Assembly (NCBI RefSeq): GCF_030272615.1
Contig: NC_081407.1
Coordinates: forward strand, 268,228,075-268,292,074
DNA length: 64,000 nt
DNA from: Cryptomeria japonica
Taxonomy: Eukaryota; Streptophyta; Pinopsida; Cupressales; Cupressaceae
Direction of reading: 5' to 3'
Shown: positions 43,762 to 52,366 of the stretch, one piece after another
Position numbering within the stretch: the first letter of the stretch is position 1
Layout: each line of letters begins with the position of its first letter
Notes under the pieces: generated by a model
Seen by the model: the letters and a program-made list of their open reading frames with translations, nothing else
Database searches by the model: none
What the model was told of the DNA's origin: nothing
Position numbers and translations under genes: made by a program

Positions 43762-46252
43762 TACGCAAGTGCATAGCATTTATAGGGTCTTTAAGAGGTG
43801 TACCATCTACATCCGCTATTTTGTAAGCACCTGATCCATAATCTTCAATACCGATATACAGTCCAAGCCAATTAGGACTGAATTTTCCCTTTTCTTCAGG
43901 TAAGGCATTCACATTGCGTTGATTCTCATAGAGCACTAAGTCACCCACTGAGAAGGAACATTGAATAACCTTATCATTATAGCTTCGTTGTAGAGTTTTG
44001 TGATATGCTTGAATATGCTCAAGAGCATTTATACACTGTTCATCAAGCATCTCAAGCTGGTGAAGTCTTTGTTCTCTATAGGAGTCATCATCTATTATAC
44101 CTTTGAGAGAAACTCTAAGTGATGGAATCTCTAATTCTAAAGGCATAATAACATCAACACCATAAACAAGATTATAAGGAGTAGTTCCTGTGGCAATTCG
44201 TACACTCGTTCGGTAGGCCCAAAGAGCATAGATTAGCTGAGTACTCCAATCCTTACCATGCTTATTCACGGTTTTGCGAAGAATTTGTTCGATTATTTTA
44301 TTGGATGATTCGGCTTGACCATTTGATTGAGGATAGTATGGTGTAGAAAATCGATGTTTGATATGATATTTCTCGAGGAATTGCTTCACGCCTTTATTCT
44401 TAAATGATGTCCCATTATCAGAGATTATAGTGGAAGGTATCCCAAATCGAGAAATAATGTTTTCTAGAAGAAATCGACAAATCACTTCAGCTGTAGTGGA
44501 GCGAAGAGGAACAACTTCTACCCACTTTGTAAAGTAATCTGTTGCGGTTATAATGAAAACATGTCCTTGAGATGAAGGAGGAGAGATTTTACCGATGAGA
44601 TCCAACCCCCATGCAGAGAAAGGCCAAGAAGCTACTTGAGAACGGAGTTCTTGGGCAGGAGCATGAATCAAATTATTGTGTTGTTGACATTGATGACATT
44701 TCTTAACAAATGAAAAAGAATCCTGTTGCATAGTTTGCCAATAATATCCCATACGAAGTAATCTTTGAACCAAGGATTTACCTCCAAAATGCCCCCCACA
44801 GGCACCTGAATGCGCCTCTTCAAGAGCAATAGGGATTTCTGATTTGTTAAGACAGCGAAGGAGAAGACCGTTATAACCCCTTTGGTAAAGAACATTAGAA
44901 AGAATGATATACCTAGCAGACAACTTGCGAACTCTAGCCTTGGTGTTCCTATTGGCGGAATTAGGAAAGGTACCAGCAGTCAAGTATCTTACGATATGTG
45001 AGTACCATTCATCCGGGTCTATGAAGTCGCAACATGTCACCAGGCTGGAATCATCTACAATAGCTGGAGAAGTAAGGTTGTGAATAACAAATTTAAGATC
45101 AACCACAGGGTCCTCTAAAGATACAAGAGAAGCCACACATGCCATTGCGTCCGCATGGCGATTATCTTTTCGAGGAACAGGTTCTATGGTGTAAGAATCA
45201 AATTTTTGTAACAAAGAGATAGCAAGGTCTTTATATTGTGATAACTTGTCTTGTTTTGCTTGATACAGTCCTGTTACTTGTCTTATAATCAGTTGATAAT
45301 CTCCAAAAATATGTATGTGTTTTATATTCAGAGCTAAGGCTGCCTTTATTCCTGCTATAAGAGCCTCATATTCAGCAATGTTATTGGTACATAGGAAATT
45401 GAGACGATAAGATAAGGGAATGGACTTCTTTGTAGGAGAAATCAGAACAACACCTTCCCCCGATCCCGTACGACACTTAGAGCCATCAAAGTATAACTTC
45501 CAAGTTTCATCTTTCTCTGTACAAAGGATGAAGTCGTCAGGAAAAGACTCAGGGTTAGGGAAGGAGAAAGGTGAAGGGGCCTCAGCTAGGTGATCGGTCA
45601 ACGCTTGCCCTTTAATTGCCCTTTGTGAAACAAATTTAAGGTCAAATTTAGTTAACATCATAACCCACTTAGCTAGGCGTCCTGATAAATCAGTTTTAGA
45701 GAAAAGATGCTTCAACGGATCAAATTTTACCATGACGTGGACTTCTGAATTTAAGAGATAATGTCTCAATTTCTGAGTCACAAACACCAAGACCAAGCAT
45801 TGTCTTTCTATCACAGAATATCGGGTCTCATAATCAAGTAAGGTGCGACTTATATAATAAACCGGACACTCCTTACCATCTTTATCATGTTGTGCCAATA
45901 ATACTGCAAGAGCATGAGAGGACGCAACCATATAAAGAAGGAAGGGTTTAGAAGGTTTAGCCGGTCGAAGGATAGGAGGATTAGCCAAATATATTTTTAA
46001 ATCTTCAAATGCTTGCTGACAATCCTCATTCCATTGAAAAGTGATATTCTTTTTGAGAAGTTGAGTGAAAGGAAAAGTACGATCCGCAAGTTGAGATACA
46101 AACCTACGAATAGCTTGAATTTTTCCTTGTAAGCTTTTGAGTTGAGACACATTTCTAGGAGGTGGCATGTTGACAATAGCATTTATTTTCTTAGTATCCA
46201 CCTCAATCCCACGATGTGAAACTATGAATCCTAATAGTTTTCCACTATCCAC
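43682..46252 (-). CDS. Gy-D pol, C-terminal part (RNase H, archaeal-type RNase H, integrase)
   Basis: An 856-codon frame opens just after the RT palm. Residues 100-200 are the RT-linked RNase H, with the first catalytic Asp replaced (LLYMVASSHALAV). Residues 250-375 are the second RNase H with D256 (YFDGS), E295, D318 and D368 kept. Residues 480-525 hold the integrase zinc finger H481, H488, C519, C522. The core has D551 (WGLDLIG), D612 (SDNGTSF) and E648 (GQAESS). KGKFSPNWLGLYIGI is the GPY/F-like module. The last 27 residues or so (SNHKIKLNPKKLAGY onward) are read from LTR sequence, because a deletion removed the true end, the polypurine tract and the U3 start. Integrase and archaeal-type RNase H otherwise look functional. 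Confidence 0.93.
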   Translation of the reverse strand: MDSGKLLGFIVSHRGIEVDTKKINAIVNMPPPRNVSQLKSLQGKIQAIRRFVSQLADRTFPFTQLLKKNITFQWNEDCQQAFEDLKIYLANPPILRPAKPSKPFLLYMVASSHALAVLLAQHDKDGKECPVYYISRTLLDYETRYSVIERQCLVLVFVTQKLRHYLLNSEVHVMVKFDPLKHLFSKTDLSGRLAKWVMMLTKFDLKFVSQRAIKGQALTDHLAEAPSPFSFPNPESFPDDFILCTEKDETWKLYFDGSKCRTGSGEGVVLISPTKKSIPLSYRLNFLCTNNIAEYEALIAGIKAALALNIKHIHIFGDYQLIIRQVTGLYQAKQDKLSQYKDLAISLLQKFDSYTIEPVPRKDNRHADAMACVASLVSLEDPVVDLKFVIHNLTSPAIVDDSSLVTCCDFIDPDEWYSHIVRYLTAGTFPNSANRNTKARVRKLSARYIILSNVLYQRGYNGLLLRCLNKSEIPIALEEAHSGACGGHFGGKSLVQRLLRMGYYWQTMQQDSFSFVKKCHQCQQHNNLIHAPAQELRSQVASWPFSAWGLDLIGKISPPSSQGHVFIITATDYFTKWVEVVPLRSTTAEVICRFLLENIISRFGIPSTIISDNGTSFKNKGVKQFLEKYHIKHRFSTPYYPQSNGQAESSNKIIEQILRKTVNKHGKDWSTQLIYALWAYRTSVRIATGTTPYNLVYGVDVIMPLELEIPSLRVSLKGIIDDDSYREQRLHQLEMLDEQCINALEHIQAYHKTLQRSYNDKVIQCSFSVGDLVLYENQRNVNALPEEKGKFSPNWLGLYIGIEDYGSGAYKIADVDGTPLKDPINAMHLRRSNHKIKLNPKKLAGYSISRSAKSWN

Positions 46253-46656
46253 ACCAAAAACACATTTTCGGGATTCAAGCGCATGTGATATTTATGAATC
46301 CTTTCAAAGATTTGACGAAGGATCTTAATATTATCTATGCGAAGAATGGATTTGGCTAAAACATCATCAACATAGTCTTCTAAAATCTTATGCATGTAAT
46401 CGTGAAAGATAAGGGTCATCGCTCGTTGATAAGTTGCACCGACATTTTTAAGTCCAAAAGGCATCATTATCCAACAAAACGTACCCCAAGGAGTGGTGAA
46501 AGCAGTTTTGAATTGATCTTGAGGGTTAATGAAAATTTGATTGTATCCTGAAAAACCATCCATGAAGGATAATAAGGCATGTCCTGCCGTAGAATCAACT
46601 ATCATGTCAATGTTCGGAAGAGGGAAATCATCTTTTAAAGAAGCCTTATTTAAATC
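46231..46656 (-). pseudogene. Gy-D reverse transcriptase palm, split by a stop and a frameshift
   Basis: The frame continues that of 46657-49335 after a TGA (46657-46659) in place of the conserved Arg of the F-R-D-L-N-K motif, as expected from CGA to TGA. It reads LLSFMDGFSGYNQIFINPQD, MPFGLKNVGATYQRAM and the active site EDYVDDVLAKS with both Asp intact. Near 46270, after HMRLNPE, one base is missing compared with the usual L-N-P-x-K-C context, and the reading passes into the frame of 43682-46252. Apart from these two lesions the RT is full length. Confidence 0.93.
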
Positions 46657-49335
46657 TCAGAAATAGGTACACATTCTTATTTTATTATCTGGTTTAGCCA
46701 CAACGACAATATTTGAAATCCATGGGGAATAATCAATAGGGTGGATAAATCCAGCCTCCAATAACTTTTCAATCTCAGCCTTAACAAGCAGAGCCACCTT
46801 AGGATTCATTTTTTGAATCTTTTGTTTCACGGGCTTAGCATTAGGAACTAAGACAATGTTATGAGTAACAATCTTAGGATCTATACCAGGCATGTCAGAG
46901 TATGTCCAAGCAAAGATCTCGGGGAATTCATGCAATAAATCTTCATATTGTTTTTGTTCCTCTTCATCCAAACATTTTCCAATTTTAATAACTTTTTCTT
47001 CATTGCAAGGATCCATCTTAACATTAGTGGTGTCACTTATGAGAAGATTACTTTGTTGAGGAGTATCCTTTAGCTGAGGGAATTCTTTCACAATCTCATC
47101 GTTATCTGTCTCTTTTCCAAAGTAGGCTTCAGTGTTCAAACAATAAGGGAGTCCCCTATTGTGATGATAACGAGGAAGAGTGTCATATGCTCCTAAAAAT
47201 TCAGCTAAAGCATCATCGGTAGGAAAAAAATCCAAAGCACAGGCACACGAAGGATCTTCATCAATATACTCGGGGTGTTGCATTGATAGAGATGTAGAAA
47301 TAGTATTAACACTAATACATGGTTTTCTAGAAGCCTTAGTGCGCTTACAGGGATTATAGCCAAGTCCAAAGGCATGGTTGTGAAGATTATTCTCTAGAGG
47401 AACCTTTATTCCTTGTTCGTGAGTGCCACAACCATTTCCATGGTACCCATGCTTAGCAAAAATGCGAAAACCACGACCATAACGATCAGCCATTTCAGAA
47501 AGAGAAGGTGGTTTTTCATAAGACAAAGAATCAAACTCTTTAGAATTAGAGGTGCGGGGAGAAGAAGTTTGAGAAGCAGCCACAAAATTATTACTCATAG
47601 GTTCAGGTAATGTTGATTGATTTTTAGCTTCTTCCTTCTTTTCAACTTTAAGCTCTCTAGAAGGAACCTTATATTCACCTACAAAGGTGGGATTAAAATC
47701 AAGGGATCCCCAATCGTCGTCTGCGAGAACCTTCTCAGGATCAAAATCCTTCTTATGTGTAGTTTCAAGTCGAGAAGAGTCTTCTTCAGGAGCTCTAGAC
47801 TCATCCAAAGAATTTTGATCATCAGAGAGCGAGGACTCATCGATAGGTATCTTATTTAAAGAGTCATCACTAGATGAGGATGGCTTAGAATAACCCCCCT
47901 TGGAAGTAGATGTTTGCAAACAAGCTTGAAAATTAGTATCACCTATCAAGGTATATGTCTTATTGTTATAAATAAATTTAACTTGTCTATGCAATGTAGA
48001 GGGGACAGCTTGCATACTGTGAATCCAAGGTCTCCCTAGTAGCAAGTTGTATGTTAGATTTCCCGACATAACATGGATAGGAGTAGGCAAAGTTACAGGC
48101 CCCACTGTGATGGGTAAGGTGGTAGTACCTAATGAAGTTTTAGCCACATTATCAAAGCCTCGAATAGGACAAGAGTCAGGCTCAATTAGAGATGTATCCA
48201 CATTCATCTTATGCAAAAGATTAATGCTACACACATTGAGACTAGAGCCATTATCTACTAGTGTTCGTCTTATAGCAGTGTCTTTCATGATAACCACAAT
48301 CATCAAGGGATCATACTGATGTTGAATTTCACTAGTAGGCAACTCATCTTGGGTAAACACAATTTGAGCTTTAGGATTCATCACAGAGTTAACCAAAGAT
48401 GCTATATTACTAGATGTATTCGGTGGAGGAACATTCAAATCTTTCAAGGCATCTTGTAACATTCCATGATGAGCGGAAGAAGTTTGAATCAAATCCCAAA
48501 GGGATATCTTAGCAGGGGTAACTTTAAGTTGTTCTATGAGATCATATTCCTTACTAAGAACTTGTGAAATACGTGGAGCTTGCGGAAGAATTGGTTGAGG
48601 ATTCGGAAGAGAAACTGGAATAACAGGAGGAGGACTAGGCTGCCTATTATTTCTGGTATGATAAGTATGGGCAACCGCATGATAACTCTCTCTAGTTATT
48701 TGCTTGGCATAACTATAAGGACTTATAGGTTTTCTTCCTTGCACAGTGATGATTGGTTTATTCGGAGTACGAAAGGAATCATGATCATACCCTCCTTGGA
48801 CAGTAAGGAGAGGTGATTTAGGACCTTGAAAGGTGGGAGAAGGATAAGCACCTTGGACTTCAAAGAGAGGCTTTTTATGCTCATTCAAGTTTATCATGTT
48901 AACCAATTTAGAGGTTTTGTTTTTGTTTAGAGATTTCGATAAAGCCACAAAGTCATCAAGAGCATCATCCAACAAAGCATGATCATATCTATTAAAAGGT
49001 TTATCTTTTGATTCAAAAGGAGACATCTCCTCATAGAGGGGATTGTTGAAAATAACCATGTTACTAGATTTAGTGGAAGAGTTAATAGGAATGTACCCTT
49101 GAGAGGACTCATTCAACTTATCTTTCTCATCACAACGAAATGGCATAGTAACAAGGTTTATGAGTTTTTGGTAAAATGAAGGTTTGGCATCCTTAGGGTT
49201 CAAAAACTCATCTAAAGCTTCATCTAATTCATCTTGGCTATACTCATAATAATCATCATAAGCACGAACATTTTGCAAATAAAAGTCTGACATTTTGAAA
49301 TAAAAAGTTGCCTGAAATTTAAACACACAATGCAA
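46657..49335 (-). CDS. Gy-D protease, G-patch and RT N-terminus
   Basis: An 892-codon frame. The first 270 residues are polar, with repeated FEVQGAY/LTVQGGY/ITVQGRK boxes and no capsid or zinc knuckle. Residues 270-310 hold the usual protease lead-in (VTPAKISLWDLIQTSSAHH). The retropepsin centres on TLVDNGSSLNVC near residue 360 (D-N-G instead of D-S/T-G) and LLLGRPWIHSMQ near 440. Residues about 615-680 are a G-patch (YGRGFRIFAKHGYHGNGCG). RT begins near residue 850 and stops at TGA 46657. Either the ATG at 49335 or the one at 49293 (MSDFYLQN) could be the start. The primer-binding site lies only about 110 bases upstream. Confidence 0.88.
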   Translation of the reverse strand: MHCVFKFQATFYFKMSDFYLQNVRAYDDYYEYSQDELDEALDEFLNPKDAKPSFYQKLINLVTMPFRCDEKDKLNESSQGYIPINSSTKSSNMVIFNNPLYEEMSPFESKDKPFNRYDHALLDDALDDFVALSKSLNKNKTSKLVNMINLNEHKKPLFEVQGAYPSPTFQGPKSPLLTVQGGYDHDSFRTPNKPIITVQGRKPISPYSYAKQITRESYHAVAHTYHTRNNRQPSPPPVIPVSLPNPQPILPQAPRISQVLSKEYDLIEQLKVTPAKISLWDLIQTSSAHHGMLQDALKDLNVPPPNTSSNIASLVNSVMNPKAQIVFTQDELPTSEIQHQYDPLMIVVIMKDTAIRRTLVDNGSSLNVCSINLLHKMNVDTSLIEPDSCPIRGFDNVAKTSLGTTTLPITVGPVTLPTPIHVMSGNLTYNLLLGRPWIHSMQAVPSTLHRQVKFIYNNKTYTLIGDTNFQACLQTSTSKGGYSKPSSSSDDSLNKIPIDESSLSDDQNSLDESRAPEEDSSRLETTHKKDFDPEKVLADDDWGSLDFNPTFVGEYKVPSRELKVEKKEEAKNQSTLPEPMSNNFVAASQTSSPRTSNSKEFDSLSYEKPPSLSEMADRYGRGFRIFAKHGYHGNGCGTHEQGIKVPLENNLHNHAFGLGYNPCKRTKASRKPCISVNTISTSLSMQHPEYIDEDPSCACALDFFPTDDALAEFLGAYDTLPRYHHNRGLPYCLNTEAYFGKETDNDEIVKEFPQLKDTPQQSNLLISDTTNVKMDPCNEEKVIKIGKCLDEEEQKQYEDLLHEFPEIFAWTYSDMPGIDPKIVTHNIVLVPNAKPVKQKIQKMNPKVALLVKAEIEKLLEAGFIHPIDYSPWISNIVVVAKPDNKIRMCTYF

Positions 49336-49445
49336 AGAAACTCACTCTTTTTTTTTTTTTTTCTCTTTTTAATGAAAATGAAATGAAAACACACTAAATC
49401 TAGATCTAGATCTAACAAATGCAATGCAAGAAGAAGCAATGATAG

Positions 49446-49464
49446 GTTCACGTCGGGTTCACCA
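49446..49464 (-). promoter_or_regulatory. Gy-D primer-binding site
   Basis: On the minus strand TGGTGAACCCGACGTGAAC, 3 nt inside the 5' LTR. It differs by one base from that of Gy-B, so both probably use the same tRNA primer. Confidence 0.85.
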
Positions 49465-49467
49465 TAA

Positions 49468-51122
49468 TGTGTGAGGGAAAAAAGCGAGACTAGGTTATCA
49501 TGTCCTAATCCTACCTCTTGTCACACATTACGGAATACGAAAGAGCCTAGAGGCACACAATTGGCTACTTCTTTTTGTGAAAGAGAGAGCCACAGGCTAC
49601 CTATTAGGGTTTCTATTCCTTTGTTGTAATTGAAAGATAAGATTATGCAAGTCCAATTCCTAACCCTAAAATGCAAGTATGAACTAATAACAAGATTGCA
49701 GAATTGAACTTAAACAATGGAAAGCTGTAAATACCAAGATAAAACAAGAATGCAAATGCATACCCGGAGTCAAAATCTGAGTGGAAATGTTCGGGATGGG
49801 GGCGCGGGCGCCACTGTCCTGATTCTGCACCTGAAACTGCACCTGAAACCGCCGTTTTGCACTCTGGAAAACTGTCTGAAATGCTGTCTGTCAGGAGGAC
49901 CAGGGCGCCCAACGCCTCTGTCCCAGGGACCAGGGCGCCCAGCGCCCCTGTCCTGACAGGACCAGGGCGCCCCACGCCCCTGTCCTGACAGGACTAGGGC
50001 GCCCCACGCCCCTGTCCTGGTATTCTGCTCTGCAATTTGATGTGGGGTGCTGTCTCGACTTGCTTTTTTTGGATCTGCAACCTGCGGCGTCGTCCGAGTC
50101 TCGAAACCTGCACTTATATCTGAAAAAGGTGTTTGGGCGACTATATAGGGTTTTGCCTTAGTCAAACCCCCGCTTCGGTGATTTCCACCTCCACGAATAG
50201 CCAATTTGTATTGTAAAAGTAATGTGTGTGCAGACCTTGTGTGTGTGCAAGATCTAAAATGCAAGTAAGCAAACTAGAGCAACCTAGAAAGTAAACCCTA
50301 ATTGCTTTTTAATGATAATGTAAATGCTCTAAATCAAGATGCAAAGTGATCTAAAGCATGGATAAATGAGATATTGAAGCTTATGCAAAGACATGAAAAC
50401 AATATGAAATCATACCCAACCCTCAAGGAAGAAGTACAAGCCAATCTTCAGTCGGTAATCTCCTATTGTTCTCCAATGTCTTCCAAGCCCTAAATGGATG
50501 AATGGAATTGATAAATGCTTGATAGAGGGATGTTGAATGTTGTTGAAGTCTTCAAAGATCTGCTCTTTCGCTGCATATGAGGTTCCTGAAAACAAAATTC
50601 CGATCCCTTCAAATGAAGAAAGAGAGCTCTTATGTATGAAACCCTAGGTCTTAATTCCAACTTTTGGCTGACCTAGAGATTGAATATCCCACCAATTTCT
50701 TGGGGTTAAGCTTTATTTTATGATTGGATCGCGCTCCTAAAATTTCGGGAAAAATGTCCGGGACCATGTGCACTCCGGGCGCCACGGTCCCGACAAATTT
50801 TCACCAAATTTTCAAGGCCGTTAGATATGATGATTTTAGAGAGAATCCCGAAATTAAGCCCCCAAGCTCAGAATAGGGCCTAATTAGGGTTTTTGATTAA
50901 ATGATGTCTTGGAGGAGTAAAATGAAAGGGGCACACTTTAATGAAAGGGCCCAACTTTATGATGTAGAAGATGATGAAATAGAACCTTTAGACCTAATTA
51001 ATTTGATTAATTAAGTGCTAAAGGGGAAATGTAATGCAAAATGCAAACTGCGCCAAGGCGGGTGCTAAACTAGGTATGAAATTGTACTGCTTTAGCAAGT
51101 GCGTACAATTTATGACGCTACA
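49468..51122 (-). repeat. Gy-D 5' LTR
   Basis: On the minus strand it starts TGTAGCGTCATAAATTGTAC at 51122 and ends CCCTCACACA at 49468 (1655 bp). The TATA-like CTATATAG lies at 50141-50148. It contains four GC-rich hairpin units and, at 50735-50815, the block GGGACCATGTGCAC ... CCACGGTCCC shared with Gy-B leader and LTR. Confidence 0.9.
49897..50018 (-). repeat. GC-rich hairpin units, four tandem copies in Gy-D 5' LTR
   Basis: Units begin at about 49897, 49927, 49959 and 49990. Units two to four read GGACCAGGGCGCCC or GGACTAGGGCGCCC followed by CGCCCCTGTCC. The extra unit accounts for most of the length difference from the 3' LTR. Confidence 0.9.
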
Positions 51123-52366
51123 CTCTTGTCAACTATCTTATCCTTGCTTGAAGAAGAATTCCCTCTCTTGCTTGGATTTATGATATTGTTTCATAGCGGA
51201 TATCTTCTTTGTGATGAAGGTAGGTATCCTTGTTCTACTTTCCTTAAGATATCAACATTAAACTATGTTGACATCTTAAGGGGGGGGCACCCACACTGCT
51301 CGTTTGTACTATACTTGTCTCATGCATTGAATAGTGGGACATTCTTGGAACCAGAGGGAAACCTCTTAGAGCAAGATGTCGTCACTTTTTGTATAGTGGG
51401 TCATTCTTGGAACTAGAGCACAGTCTCTTAGAGCGAGATTTCTTCACTTCTTCTTGTCTTGTACAGTGAGACATTCTTGGAACCAGAGGGAAACCTCTTA
51501 GAGCAATATGTCGTCACTTTTCTCTTGTATAGTGGGTCATTCTTGGAACCAGAGAACGGTCTCTTAGAGCAAGATGATGCCACTTTAATTTTATGCTGGG
51601 TGATTATTCTCAGAACCAGAGCATGGTCTCTTAGAGCAAGATATCACACCTTTCTTAACACTTGTACTATACATTCTATACAGGTTGTAGCATACTCGGG
51701 CATAGATTCCTATGAGGCACTTTGAACCTCACTTGCACACATGCGATGAGGTTGAGTGGAACTAATGGTGTTCTCACTCTCTCTCTTTACATGGATCAAC
51801 TAGGCAAGCTCTAGGGGCGAGATTTTCCATCTCCTTCTCTCCATGGATCACCTAGTTTTAGGGGCGAGATGTCCATGGTTTCTTTCTTCTTCGCCTTTCT
51901 TCTCATGCATCACCAAAGTGTGTATTCACGTTCTCTCTCTTCTTACTCTCATGAACTCATAGTTTTACTATTGATAGTTCATGGATGATGTCAACTTTTC
52001 TCTTTTATGTGGTCACTCATGTTTATGTGATGGCATTGGTCTTTGTGTTTGGATTAGTTGTTGAGACATCTGAGCTCGAGAATTTCTTTAGCTAGTTAGT
52101 TTGTCGTCTTGTGTCTTGTTCTTGTTGTGTGTCTTTTTACACGTTGTCTTTTGTTTTTTTGTGTCTTGTGCCTTTTTGTTTTTTGTTCTCTTGCGTATGT
52201 TGGCGTGAGTTGAGACCCTAAGATTGGGGGATTTTTTCTCCTCAATATTAGTGATGTCTTATACTCCTTATGGTTTTTCTCCGCATCTCTCATCCTCATC
52301 TCTCTCTTCTTCTACTTTACCGATAGTAGTGGCGTAAGCCATACTCCCGCTAAAGTGGAGGCTAAA
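51123..52366 (+). other. Gy-C 3' non-coding region and polypurine tract
   Basis: Begins with the right duplication CTCTT of Gy-D. Contains a tandem array (51328-51656) and CT-rich sequence. It ends with GTAGTGGCGTAAGCC ... CCCGCTAAAG and the purine tract AAAGTGGAGGCTAAA (52352-52366), closely like Gy-B. Confidence 0.8.
51328..51656 (+). repeat. Tandem repeat, five units of about 66 bp, in Gy-C 3' region
   Basis: Units share ATTCTTGGAACCAGAG and TCTCTTAGAGCAAGAT and start near 51330, 51396, 51463, 51530 and 51594. The alternation of two subtypes (AGGGAAAC and CACAGTC/ACGGTC types) suggests a dimeric ancestor. Confidence 0.88.

Larger units (their letters stand above)
42528..51122 (-). mobile_element. 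Gy-D: Tat-like gypsy element with near-complete pol and no capsid gene
   Basis: On the minus strand: 5' LTR 51122-49468, primer-binding site, then protease, G-patch, RT, RNase H, archaeal-type RNase H, integrase and a truncated 3' LTR (43761-42528). Target duplication CTCTT is perfect (42523-42527 and 51123-51127). Only two lesions split pol, a TGA at 46657 and a one-base deletion near 46270. The leader is only about 130 bp and no capsid domain precedes the protease. The first bases of the LTR, TGTAGCGTCATAAATTG, match Gy-B and Gy-C. The element is inserted in reverse in the 3' interior of Gy-C. Confidence 0.93.
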
